From: Paenibacillaceae bacterium
GTDB lineage: Bacteria > Bacillota > Bacilli > Paenibacillales > Paenibacillaceae
Direction of reading: 5' to 3'
Assembly (NCBI GenBank): GCA_900766135.1
Contig: CAAFUF010000011.1
Coordinates: 34,668-98,667, forward strand
DNA length: 64,000 nt
The translations under genes and the position numbers were made by a program. A model generated the notes under the pieces. It was not told where the DNA came from. It searched no databases and saw nothing but the letters and a program-made list of their open reading frames with translations. Below, piece by piece: positions 56,170 to 63,742 of this stretch; position 1 is the first letter of the stretch, and each line of letters begins with the position of its first letter.

Positions 56170-56532
56170 TTAATCTCCTACCTGAGAGGAATATAAGTCG
56201 ATTTTGTATTGAATGTTTTCCTTGAAACGAGTTAATTGTTCGAATTGGGCTTCGATACGTTCAATTTGTAATTGAAGCATTTGGATACGTTCAGTTTTTG
56301 TTTCATCTCCTTTTAGGACCAGTTGCACAAACTGCTTCATTTCGGCAATACTCATTCCCGAATCACGAAGGCAACATGCGAATTTGATCCATTCGATGTC
56401 TTCCGAATCAAATATGCGAATACCGCTTTCATTACGTTTGGCGGGTGGAAGAATCCCTTCCTTTTCATAGTAACGAAGAGTGTGAATAGACAATCCGGTC
56501 TCGCTCGCAAGCTGACTAATTTGAAGGGTCAT
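56170..56532 (-). CDS. MerR family transcriptional regulator
   Basis: This 120-residue protein has the MerR winged helix (LQISQLASETGLSIHTLRYYEKEGILPPAKRNESGIRIFDSEDIEWIKFACCLRDSGMSI) and a C-terminal coiled-coil dimerisation helix (about 75-112). It lacks a separate effector domain, as in the short MerR subgroup next to SDR or aldo-keto reductase genes. It precedes SDR 3, and its own promoter has the 19-bp spacer expected for MerR activation. Confidence 0.93.
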   Translation of the reverse strand: MTLQISQLASETGLSIHTLRYYEKEGILPPAKRNESGIRIFDSEDIEWIKFACCLRDSGMSIAEMKQFVQLVLKGDETKTERIQMLQLQIERIEAQFEQLTRFKENIQYKIDLYSSQVGD

Positions 56533-56594
56533 AGAAGATTTCGTCCGTTCTTTTGAACCTTGGACTTTCCTCCTTTTACCAAGTGATTTATTTT

Positions 56595-56625
56595 AGCCTA
56601 TCATCTAGAGTGCACTCTATGTCAA
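56595..56625 (-). promoter_or_regulatory. MerR-type promoter of the MerR-SDR operon
   Basis: On the minus strand TTGACA and TAGGCT are separated by 19 bp, with the palindrome TAGAGTGCACTCTA (56606-56619) inside the spacer. Confidence 0.65.
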
Positions 56626-56703
56626 GGCTTTCATCACGATACTCCCGGGGCGGGTTTTGCCGCTTACCTTTTTGGCATTTCGTTGTCGAAACTCCAAATG
56701 AGG

Positions 56704-56733
56704 GGAGTCGTATCATAAATAACGGTAAGTTGG
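56704..56733 (+). repeat. att-like repeat, copy 3 of the rlmH 3' end
   Basis: CGTATCATAAATAA is identical to the rlmH end and the flanks are diverged. In the rlmH frame it reads GESYHK-stop, like an rlmH C-terminus from a related species. Confidence 0.55.
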
Positions 56734-56776
56734 AGACAATTCATTTTATAGAGGAATTAATAATTGAGGTGTCCCT

Positions 56777-57223
56777 ATGGTCGATGTACAAACCGAGATG
56801 ATGATTTGCTGTCCTATTCGGGTGGTCTCCGAGTATACAGCAAACCCTGACCATGCATCGGAGTGGTATGTCAACATTAAGAGTGTGGAGTGGATTACGT
56901 CAAGACCACTTCGTCTAGGCTCTCGTGTGGCCTTTAAGGCTAATTTCTTAGGTAGAGAGCTAGCGTATGAATATGAGATCGTAGAGTTTCGGTCTGGGGA
57001 AAGGCTGGTCATGCGTACGGTAAACGGTCCGTTTCCGATGGAGACTTCCTACGAATGGGTAAGTGTAAGTCCGACTGAAACCCTAATGAAGCTCCGTAAC
57101 CGTGGTAAGCCAAGTGGATTCTCAAAACTCTTTGCTCCTATGGTGGGTTCTGCAATGAGGAAAGCCAATCTGAAGGATTTGAAGAAAGCCAAATCTATTT
57201 TAGAAAATAAGCATCTCGACTAA
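56777..57223 (+). CDS. SRPBCC (START-like) family protein
   Basis: This 148-residue protein has the helix-grip fold pattern of polyketide cyclase/AHSA1-like SRPBCC proteins. An N-terminal strand is followed by IRVVSEYTANPDHASEWYVNIKSVEWITSRPLRLGSRVAFKANFLGRELAYEYEIVEF and a C-terminal amphipathic helix (MRKANLKDLKKAKSILE). It probably binds a hydrophobic ligand, but no catalytic residues are evident. AGGTG lies just before the ATG. Confidence 0.85.
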   Translation: MVDVQTEMMICCPIRVVSEYTANPDHASEWYVNIKSVEWITSRPLRLGSRVAFKANFLGRELAYEYEIVEFRSGERLVMRTVNGPFPMETSYEWVSVSPTETLMKLRNRGKPSGFSKLFAPMVGSAMRKANLKDLKKAKSILENKHLD

Positions 57224-57269
57224 GAAACAAAGAACTTACCGTTACAGATACACGGGGTTAGCTAAGCAC

Positions 57270-57294
57270 AAAAGGCCATCCTTAGGGGTGGCCT
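57270..57294 (-). terminator. Terminator of the WYL regulator gene
   Basis: AGGCCATCC and GGGTGGCCT pair around TTAG; on the minus strand TTTTGTG follows. Confidence 0.65.
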
Positions 57295-57297
57295 GAA

Positions 57298-58233
57298 TCA
57301 GAGATATTGTGACTTTATTTCTTCAAGTTGTTGGAGATAACTTTTCTTGAGCTGTTCCGGAAATTCAATTTTTACATGTTTTCCATAGGAACAAAGATAA
57401 TGCGTCATGTAGTCGAGTTCAGCTTCATTATAGCCGCCGGTCAAATAAGAGATACCCTCCTTCTCTTCCAGCACCATATTCGGATAATGATGCTTTAAAA
57501 ACAGCTCCTTCCCAAACGAAGTTAATTGAGCACGAAAGGGGATATTGTGGTAGTTTTTCTCGTGTTCCTCATGAAGATTCTTCAGTTCTTGAAGTGAGTA
57601 GGTATGTTCAATTTCTTCAAGAATTTCGCACTCTGACATATAATCACAGCGATAGGTTCCCCACATTCCTTGATTGACCTCATAAGCACTGCAAAACCAA
57701 ATGCCATTGCGATAAAACAATTCATAAACCTGAAGATCGATTTTGATTGTTTCATGTTGGGAGTAGATCATTCGAACCACTTTTTCTTCCATAATCGCAG
57801 TTAAGATAAGCGCAAGACATTCTGGCGGGTTAATGGGAGCAACGCTATAATACCGAACCACCTCAAGCATCCGATCAAGATACTCTTGCTGGCTCTTAGG
57901 CAAAGTAGCCAATAATTTTTGTCGGATATGGGGATATGATTTTTCAAAAGGGGTGCTTGAGAGAATGTTTAGGGCGTTCAACGCGAAAAAAATGGCTCGA
58001 ATCTCATCCTTGTTGAAATAAACCGGGGGCAGCAGGGTTTGGTTAATCAATTTATAACCTCCATATCTGCCGCTTTCCGTATAATAAGGCAAACCGATCC
58101 CAGCCAACTCTTCAAGATCTCTTAGTGCCGTTCTTTTAGAAATATGAAACTCTTCCATCAAGTCCTTTAATCGAAATTCGTGTTTAGTGCTCAAAAAAAT
58201 AAGTTCCTGATTGAGACGTTCTGCTTTTTTCAT
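57298..58233 (-). CDS. YafY-type helix-turn-helix/WYL regulator
   Basis: This 311-residue protein has an N-terminal DeoR-like HTH (RLKDLMEEFHISKRTALRDLEELAGIGLPYYTESGRYGGYKL), a middle helical section and a WYL-like ligand-binding domain (about 145-240). The canonical WYL triplet is not clearly seen, although the flanking strand pattern (YRNGIWFCSAYEVNQG, TYRCDYMSECEIL) fits. It is divergent from an NAD(P)H oxidoreductase gene and probably represses it. Confidence 0.88.
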   Translation of the reverse strand: MKKAERLNQELIFLSTKHEFRLKDLMEEFHISKRTALRDLEELAGIGLPYYTESGRYGGYKLINQTLLPPVYFNKDEIRAIFFALNALNILSSTPFEKSYPHIRQKLLATLPKSQQEYLDRMLEVVRYYSVAPINPPECLALILTAIMEEKVVRMIYSQHETIKIDLQVYELFYRNGIWFCSAYEVNQGMWGTYRCDYMSECEILEEIEHTYSLQELKNLHEEHEKNYHNIPFRAQLTSFGKELFLKHHYPNMVLEEKEGISYLTGGYNEAELDYMTHYLCSYGKHVKIEFPEQLKKSYLQQLEEIKSQYL

Positions 58234-58321
58234 TCTTTCCTCTGCCTTTGTTTAATGGTGTCTAATATTGTCACCTTTTGAGGGTATACTTAGTTTATCA
58301 AAAACAAAGGAGAGTTTATAC

Positions 58322-58963
58322 ATGAAAACTTTACTTATTAACGCACATCCTGATTTTAAGAACCACAATCACTTTTCCATTCAATTGCAAGAAAAGTTTA
58401 TTGAAAAGGTTAAGCATGAATTCCCAGACGATGAACTTACAATCATTAACCTTTATGAGTTGGATATTCCAAGAATTGAAGCGGATGGATTACTTGCGAT
58501 TTGGAATAAACAAAAGTCTGACATCGCCCTAAATCCAACTGAAGCAGAGATTGCCAAACAGTCTGCTGCATTATTGACGCAATTCAAGGACCATCATCGT
58601 ATCGTCATTTCAACGCCGCTGCATAACTTTAACATTACCTCTCGGCTAAAAGACTACATGGATAACATCCTCATCGCTCGTGAAACGTTTAAATACACAG
58701 AGTCCGGCTCTGTGGGACTGATGACCGATGACTATCGATTGCTTCTACTGCAAGCCTCAGGTGGTATCTATACCAATAACGACCGTTATACTGTATTAGA
58801 TTTTGCCCCAAATTATCTAAAAGAGATGTTTACGAATATCATGGGTTTTAGCCAGTTTGATTTGGTTCGCGCTCAAGGAACGGATATCTTGTCTGCGGAT
58901 CAGGTGTGGGAGCAAGCGAATCTAGATCTTGAAAAGGCTTTTAGACATTTTTACGAAAATTAA
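58322..58963 (+). CDS. FMN-dependent NAD(P)H oxidoreductase, flavodoxin-like fold (azoreductase/quinone reductase family)
   Basis: This 213-residue protein matches the AzoR/NQO-like fold. The N-terminal KTLLINAHPDFKNHNHF supplies the FMN phosphate loop, and STPLHNFNITSRLKDYMDNILIARETF carries the isoalloxazine-contact region (usual motif MYNFxIPxxLKxxxDxxxRxG). LLLLQASGGIYT forms the third loop. AAAGGAGAG precedes the ATG at 58322. It is divergent from the YafY-type regulator. Its physiological substrate could be a quinone or electrophile. Confidence 0.92.
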   Translation: MKTLLINAHPDFKNHNHFSIQLQEKFIEKVKHEFPDDELTIINLYELDIPRIEADGLLAIWNKQKSDIALNPTEAEIAKQSAALLTQFKDHHRIVISTPLHNFNITSRLKDYMDNILIARETFKYTESGSVGLMTDDYRLLLLQASGGIYTNNDRYTVLDFAPNYLKEMFTNIMGFSQFDLVRAQGTDILSADQVWEQANLDLEKAFRHFYEN

Positions 58964-58966
58964 TCA

Positions 58967-59305
58967 TCATTTAGGGCGAACCGCTATAAACTCGTCAATC
59001 GTTTCAGGGGTGTGTTTGCCTTCTTTTCCTCGGAAAAGGTCAATATTAACGGTAACATCCATACAACCCAGATAGGTTCCGTTTTGATCCCGTACAGCCA
59101 TGAATTTTTGATAAATTTGACCGGATTCCCCAGATCGTTTGGGGAACCAAAATTCCCACTCATCGCGTGTTCCTGAACGAAAATCATTCAACAGTTTTTC
59201 AACGTGATGCGCCACTTTGGGGTGAAGCTCAAGCACATGGCGGCCACCTATTTCTTCATTTCGTATGTCTCCCACTTCAACATCTCCGTTAGCACTCAGA
59301 TTCAA
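58967..59305 (-). pseudogene. PAS-like (DUF438-associated) protein, 5' truncated
   Basis: The readable 112 residues carry a PAS-type segment (GGRHVLELHPKVAHHVEKLLNDFRSGTRDEWEFWFP, KFMAVRDQNGTYLGCMDVTVNI) seen in stand-alone PAS proteins and at the end of DUF438 proteins. Reading upstream in frame gives HHFVYLNLSANGDV and then a stop at about 59337, so the normal N-terminus is missing. TTG at 59305 has no ribosome site. The break lies at the start of a gene-free stretch before the AT-rich peptide cluster. It may be a truncated remnant; a short functional protein from the TTG cannot be excluded. Confidence 0.55.
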
Positions 59306-59337
59306 GTAAACAAAGTGATGTGCTCTGTTGTTGACTT

Positions 59338-59618
59338 AAGACGCCACAACGTCGGCTGATTCTGCATCTCTAAAATGCCTCGGACGTACAACAGTAATTC
59401 CATACGAGCGGCTCTGTTCCTTTCGGAGCTGTTGCTTAATAAGGGATTACGGGATTGTTTTAGAAGTTCTTGTCCTAATACGGATTTGTATAGATGTTCT
59501 TGTCCTCCGACAACAAAAAAACGTCATTGAACGATATCATCTAACAGAACACTTGATACACTACTGGAGAAATAAAACATTTTCCCTCCGAACGGCAAAT
59601 ACTTCTCTATGTAGAACA
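59338..59618. other. Non-coding junction left of the AT-rich cluster
   Basis: No gene is supported here. AAGTTCTTGTCC occurs twice (about 59465 and 59493), and AAGTTCTTGT also occurs in the hairpin at 63177 at the other side of the cluster. This may mark an insertion junction, but the match is short. Confidence 0.35.
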
Positions 59619-59656
59619 AGGAGCAAGAGCGATCTACAGTGATCGATCTTGCTCCT
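59619..59656 (-). terminator. Bidirectional terminator at the end of the exporter operon
   Basis: GGAGCAAGAGCGAT pairs with ATCGATCTTGCTCC (one mismatch) around an 8-nt loop. CTCTTCTT follows on the plus strand and TTGTTCT on the minus strand. Confidence 0.75.
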
Positions 59657-59660
59657 CTTC

Positions 59661-60533
59661 TTATGAAATCATATATAATTCTTGAGATTTTGAATGTAGG
59701 AAATCATATGTTTCTTCTCCATATAATTTTATTATTAAGCTTTTTTCTTGCTGGTAAATAGGTTTATATTCATGCATAATAAAAATGTCTTCAGAAATAC
59801 TACCTTTACTTACAGCACTATCTGTAACCCCATGTTTTATTAGATTTTTTCTATGCGCGATATTAACACAAATATAGTCTAAATCAAATTGACTCCACCT
59901 ACTAAATCCTAGATTTTCGTTTTCTATTTCTATTAAATCACTACCTTCTATATATTTAATTTCAGTAACAGTATCAGTATCAATACCAAATACAAAATCA
60001 TTGCCATCACTTAATTTAAGAACATCTAAAGGGTACATTGAACATCCTGTAGGTTTTAATGAAGTATAATTTAACTTGTTTTTTAAAGCATAACTATGAA
60101 TAGCACAACCATACGTTCCGCTATCATTTAGTTGTATAGAAAACATACATTTATTGCAGTAAGTTATAAACGATCTAACATTATTTAAAATTCCTCCTGA
60201 ATTCTCTATATGTTCACTAACTTCTTGATACTTCGAGTTACTTAATTCACTCTTTAAAATCTCATGTGTTCTATCTACAATTCTTTTTACATCCTCCTCT
60301 AAAGGAGGATATGGTGAACCGTCACAACATAACTTTGTATGAGCTAAATGACAATTTAAGCAATCAAGATTAACCAAACGATTTAAGCTTTGTAAATCGA
60401 AAAAATTCCCTTTGAATTCAAAAACTCTTTTATTATAATTATTTTGCAAAAAAACGTCTGCATTATCTCTTAAATCATCATTCATAAAAAAATTAATGTA
60501 ACCAAATCCAACTACTTTTTTTAGATTATGCAT
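59661..60533 (-). CDS. Cysteine-rich YkgJ/DUF3109-like protein of the putative peptide cluster
   Basis: This 290-residue protein has nine cysteines in a pattern like DUF3109/YkgJ-type metal-binding proteins. They are Cys58-x-x-Cys61 with Cys69-Cys70 (LDCLNCHLAHTKLCC, followed by DGSPYPPLEEDVKRI), Cys126-x-x-Cys129, Cys143 in GCAIHSYAL, Cys164 in PTGCSMYPLD, and Cys222. Such proteins probably bind zinc or an Fe-S cluster; their reaction is unknown. It overlaps the MFS transporter gene by 8 nt and is therefore translated with it. AT-rich codon use sets it apart from the core genome. Its placement beside a HExxH hydroxylase and a precursor suggests a maturation or immunity role, which is inference. 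Confidence 0.75.
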   Translation of the reverse strand: MHNLKKVVGFGYINFFMNDDLRDNADVFLQNNYNKRVFEFKGNFFDLQSLNRLVNLDCLNCHLAHTKLCCDGSPYPPLEEDVKRIVDRTHEILKSELSNSKYQEVSEHIENSGGILNNVRSFITYCNKCMFSIQLNDSGTYGCAIHSYALKNKLNYTSLKPTGCSMYPLDVLKLSDGNDFVFGIDTDTVTEIKYIEGSDLIEIENENLGFSRWSQFDLDYICVNIAHRKNLIKHGVTDSAVSKGSISEDIFIMHEYKPIYQQEKSLIIKLYGEETYDFLHSKSQELYMIS

Positions 60534-61794
60534 TTAGATTAGCCTCCTCTTTATTAGATATCGTACTTATGTTTTTCTTATTTATTAAAGCAATAACTAA
60601 AGCAATTATTTGTAATAACGATGCAAAAACAAAAGTAAATTGAACGTTGATGACCTCGGTTATCCAACCTAGGATTAAGACACTACAACCAAAAGTCAAA
60701 TTAAATATAACAGAATGGGCAGAATATATCTTTGCTAACAACTTATCATCTGCACTTTGTTGAAAGACTGTAATTTCCGCAACCTCTCTAACTTGAATTG
60801 GAATCCCATGGAACAATACTAGTACTAATGCAATAAATGGAATATGATTAACACCAAACGATAATGTAAGTAGGGTACATAATATGGTACTAATTATTAT
60901 GCACTTAGATATATTAACCTCAATCCACTTTGAGAATTGAACTGAAACATAACCACCAATAATCATTCCCAATAACATGCTGGTGTTAATATATCCCCAC
61001 CATTCTTGGCCTACATGTAGATGTTTATCCACAAAAACATAAATTATTGCTGCTACCCATACCCCATTAGCCATGCCATTTAAAATATCAATAATTGTTA
61101 AATTTCTAATTGATGGTGTATTAAGTAACTTTGACCATCCTGATTTAAGAGATTCTAGTTTTGAAGTCCTTTCTTCTCTCTCATGAACATTTTGAATAGA
61201 GATGCTTGCATTAAACAATAGTGCACATACATATAAAAATACTGTTATTAAAAGCAATATATTACTACTGACTAAGAATGATAATAATACTGATCCAAGT
61301 GGCCAACTAATAATTTGAATTGTTTGATCGGAAATACCAAAAAGTCCATTTGCCTTTACTAACTCTTCTTTATGAATAAGACTAGGAATCAGCGAGTTGC
61401 TAGCAGGATTTTGAATTCCATCAATAAATGAAATTAAGCTAACGAAAAGAAGCACTACAAAATAATTAGGTTCATAAAGAATCAATATGCAAAGACATAT
61501 CAAGAGAAGTGACTTAAATAATTGGGATGACACTAAAATATTTTTAAGTGAGTATTTATCAATAAATATTGGTGCAATTAATCCACATAAAAATCGAAAT
61601 AAAGTTGTAACAAACGGAATTAACGATAAGATAAATGCGGATTTGGAATATTGATACATAATGTTAATGATCGATATTATATAAAAAATATCACCGATGT
61701 TTGAAGATATTTGACCAAATAAAAGGTTTCGAAAAGATCTATTTTTAAGTAAATTCAAGTATAAATCACTCCATTTTTCATTTTTTCTAATCAT
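60526..61794 (-). CDS. Major facilitator superfamily transporter of the putative peptide cluster
   Basis: This 422-residue protein has about twelve membrane helices in two halves joined by a charged loop (about residues 198-215, QNVHEREERTSKLESLKSGW). The N-terminal LLFGQISSNIGDIFYIISI and the loop LIAPIFIDKYSLKNILV fit the MFS drug/siderophore-exporter (MDR-type) group. It is transcribed divergently from the precursor candidate and hydroxylase genes and overlaps the cysteine-rich gene by 8 nt. Export of the mature peptide or self-protection is the likely role. Base composition is strongly AT-rich. Confidence 0.88.
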   Translation of the reverse strand: MIRKNEKWSDLYLNLLKNRSFRNLLFGQISSNIGDIFYIISIINIMYQYSKSAFILSLIPFVTTLFRFLCGLIAPIFIDKYSLKNILVSSQLFKSLLLICLCILILYEPNYFVVLLFVSLISFIDGIQNPASNSLIPSLIHKEELVKANGLFGISDQTIQIISWPLGSVLLSFLVSSNILLLITVFLYVCALLFNASISIQNVHEREERTSKLESLKSGWSKLLNTPSIRNLTIIDILNGMANGVWVAAIIYVFVDKHLHVGQEWWGYINTSMLLGMIIGGYVSVQFSKWIEVNISKCIIISTILCTLLTLSFGVNHIPFIALVLVLFHGIPIQVREVAEITVFQQSADDKLLAKIYSAHSVIFNLTFGCSVLILGWITEVINVQFTFVFASLLQIIALVIALINKKNISTISNKEEANLNA

Positions 61795-61962
61795 AAATCC
61801 CTTATATTTTTCTGCTGTTCTACAGACAAGAAATAAAGATCAGCTGATCTTTGTAGATTTAGAACGTAAATCAATTTCGAATATCTATGTCCCCGAAATC
61901 AGGGAGGTGTAATTTTATTTATCATCTTTATTCCTCCGCAGAAAATTTTTGGAATTTTCGTA

Positions 61963-61991
61963 TTTACAATTTAAACCAAACCTGTTAAAGT
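61963..61991 (+). promoter_or_regulatory. Sigma-A promoter of the precursor candidate
   Basis: TTTACA (61963-61968) and TAAAGT (61986-61991) have an exact 17-bp spacer. The element lies about 70 bp before the precursor start, in the 265-bp divergent intergenic region. Confidence 0.6.
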
Positions 61992-62059
61992 GTCAATATA
62001 GGGATGTGCTGCATAATTATGTAATACATCCAAATCATAGTAAAAGGAGGTGTTTTCAT

Positions 62060-62188
62060 ATGAGCAAGATTAGTGAGAATATCAAACTTTTCTCTAAAAA
62101 TCACTTTGAAACAAAAGGTAAGAGTACAGTACTTCAAATGCAAATCCATACAACTGACAAAAGAGAATCTGATGGAACCAAAAAATAA
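62060..62188 (+). CDS. Candidate RiPP precursor peptide
   Basis: This 42-residue peptide starts at the ATG at 62060, directed by a near-perfect ribosome site (AAAGGAGGTG, 8 nt spacing), the strongest in this part of the window. The sequence starts MSKISENIKLFSKNHFETKG, a charged helix-like leader, and ends in a polar tail with TTDKRESDGTKK. It has no cysteine and no hydrophobic membrane segment. Asp33, Asp38, His15 and His30 are possible hydroxylation targets, but the modified residue is unknown. An in-frame extension upstream to 61949 exists but crosses the promoter and lacks a ribosome site. A strong hairpin separates it from the hydroxylase gene. The role is inferred from size, expression signals and context. 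Confidence 0.7.
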   Translation: MSKISENIKLFSKNHFETKGKSTVLQMQIHTTDKRESDGTKK

Positions 62189-62213
62189 TTATTCAGTTTA
62201 GTCAATTCAATTT

Positions 62214-62252
62214 GATCCGGTTGTATCTTCCCAAGATATAATCGGATCTTTC
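62214..62252 (+). terminator. Read-through hairpin between precursor and hydroxylase genes
   Basis: A 16-bp stem (GATCCGGTTGTATCTT with AAGATATAATCGGATC, two G-T wobbles) closes on CCC and is followed by TTTC. A leaky terminator here would give much more precursor than enzyme mRNA. Confidence 0.7.
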
Positions 62253-62269
62253 AAAAAGGAGTGAGATAA

Positions 62270-63145
62270 GTGAACCGAACAACATTGGAAAAGAGAACAA
62301 ATTTAACTTTTTTAAATAAGAATATTATTAATAGCAATTCAGAAGAATTAATCAACTTTTATCTTGGAGAAGCTTCTAAAGAAACCTTCTCAGATAAAAA
62401 AGAAATATTTATAAGATCTTTAAATGCACTTCAAAAAACAAAAATTCCATATAAGAAAGACACTATTGATTTAGTTTTTGATAATGACGATCTCACTCAA
62501 CATTTAATAGACAATTTTATGATAGATATTGAAGATGTAACAAATAATAAACATATCTTTTTGCCTGAAGAAAGAGAAGAAATTATTTATAAAGTTAATA
62601 TGGCTCTGAACTTAATAGCTTTATTACATAAAGACCTTCATGAGTTAATTGTTTCTCATATTGGGGCTTTTTATTTCGCAAAAAAAGAAGGATTTGGTGG
62701 AGGGTCTGTTTCCGGGTTAGTGGGAATGATTTGGTTAAATCCACCTAGTTATTGGAACATAGTTGACTATGCAGAGGCAATATACCATGAGTTTATTCAT
62801 AATAGCTTATTTTTAGACGATATGGTTAATTGTATATTTCCAAATCCTGAAGCATGTACTAGTGATGAAGCACTTACCACTTCTACAATTTTAAAAAGAA
62901 AAAGACCATTAGATAGATCCTTTCATGCTGCAAATGTATCTATAGGAATAATGCATTTATATCATTTGCTAGGTGATACTGCTAAATCTAGAATGTACAA
63001 AGAAGATTTAGAAGTAACAATTAGCGAATTGAATGAGCGTACTCATTTTTTAGGAGAAAGAGGCATATTAATTTTGAACGAAATGAATAATTTTTTGAAA
63101 AATTTTGACTTTGATAGCATCACTTTAACACTTCAAGGTAAGTAA
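62270..63145 (+). CDS. HExxH-motif putative peptide-modifying protein (2-oxoglutarate-type peptide beta-hydroxylase family)
   Basis: This 291-residue protein carries His173-Glu174-Phe-Ile-His177 within YHEFIHNSLFLDDMV, the hallmark of the HExxH putative peptide-modification family now described as 2-oxoglutarate-dependent peptide beta-hydroxylases of RiPP clusters. Just before it comes GGGSVSGLVGMIWLNPPSYW, also characteristic, and about 40 residues later R-S-F-His219-AANVSIGIMHLYHLL, which probably provides the third metal ligand. The C-terminus is helical. The start is GTG with GGAG 8 nt upstream. It follows the 42-residue precursor candidate after a hairpin. Very AT-rich codon use suggests acquisition from another genome. 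Confidence 0.85.
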   Translation: MNRTTLEKRTNLTFLNKNIINSNSEELINFYLGEASKETFSDKKEIFIRSLNALQKTKIPYKKDTIDLVFDNDDLTQHLIDNFMIDIEDVTNNKHIFLPEEREEIIYKVNMALNLIALLHKDLHELIVSHIGAFYFAKKEGFGGGSVSGLVGMIWLNPPSYWNIVDYAEAIYHEFIHNSLFLDDMVNCIFPNPEACTSDEALTTSTILKRKRPLDRSFHAANVSIGIMHLYHLLGDTAKSRMYKEDLEVTISELNERTHFLGERGILILNEMNNFLKNFDFDSITLTLQGK

Positions 63146-63176
63146 ATTTAATTCTTATAATATGGCTTTGTATAAA

Positions 63177-63207
63177 AGTTCTTGTTTTGAGCAAAACGAC
63201 AAGAACT
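63177..63207 (+). terminator. Hairpin after the hydroxylase gene
   Basis: AGTTCTTGT pairs with ACAAGAACT, and inside it TTTTG with CAAAA. No strong T-run follows, but the stem is long and AT-rich. Confidence 0.5.
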
Positions 63208-63239
63208 GTTGCAGTTTGGTCTTAGTTAATCAGGAACTC

Positions 63240-63594
63240 CTATGTACCCGAATTTCCGGGCACTGAACTGAGCGGCTTTAGTGCCAGCATCAAGGACAGT
63301 AAGGGTAGTAAAGGTAGATATGTACCTTTCTTTAAAAAAATGGGTGGTTGAGGGTTTTTCTTATATACTAATAAACCAATGGAGCCGTGAGCCGTGAGAG
63401 ACTTACACTGTATCTGTTAAAGTGATCACTGTGTATGGCTCAAGTCAGGGCAAATCCACAAGCAAGACTTGGTCTTTCACTACAGCAGGCAAATCTGAAA
63501 GCACATCTCCGACTGATCAGACCCAACCAACTATACCGCCCAATTACAACAGTACAAATATTGCTGTTAAAATTGATGGTAGCTACGATCCGTA
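63240..63594 (+). pseudogene. Remnant of a secreted-protein gene
   Basis: Two short frames look like broken pieces of an extracellular protein. About 63259-63354 reads PGTELSGFSASIKDSKGSKG and then reaches a stop. 63421-63594 reads VITVYGSSQGKSTSKTWSFTT followed by a P/T/S-rich stretch and KIDGSYDP before a stop. The second resembles the end of Ig-like/fibronectin-type or stalk-type repeats common in Paenibacillus exoproteins. No start, signal peptide or ribosome site is present. Confidence 0.35.
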
Positions 63595-63742
63595 ACCCTA
63601 AGCCTGAGCTCAAGAACGTACTTTCATTCCACTCAGAGGCGTGTTCGAAGCCTCAGAGGGTACAGTCGGCTAGGCCCCCTAAATCCGGAGTCCTGACCTA
63701 CAAGTTTTTAGTTATCACAGACATGCTCACTATCTCACAGGT

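Larger units (their letters stand above)
46531..56733. mobile_element. Putative SCC-like genomic island (two tandem cassettes) inserted at rlmH
   Basis: Three same-orientation copies of the rlmH 3' end bound an 8.3-kb unit (46.54-54.86 kb) and a 1.8-kb unit (54.89-56.70 kb). The content is accessory: SDR oxidoreductases, assorted regulators, a VOC protein, and two pseudogenes. GC is lower than in the core, especially after 51 kb. No ccr serine recombinase is present, so this would be a remnant or non-autonomous cassette. Boundaries are inferred only from the repeats. Confidence 0.5.

Noticed and set aside
46531..56733. ccr-type or other site-specific recombinase gene in the rlmH island
   Set aside because: I looked for a serine or tyrosine recombinase in all frames between the att-like repeats and saw none.
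61949..62188. 79-residue version of the precursor peptide
   Set aside because: The extension covers the promoter, lacks a ribosome site and is unnecessary given the strong site before 62060.
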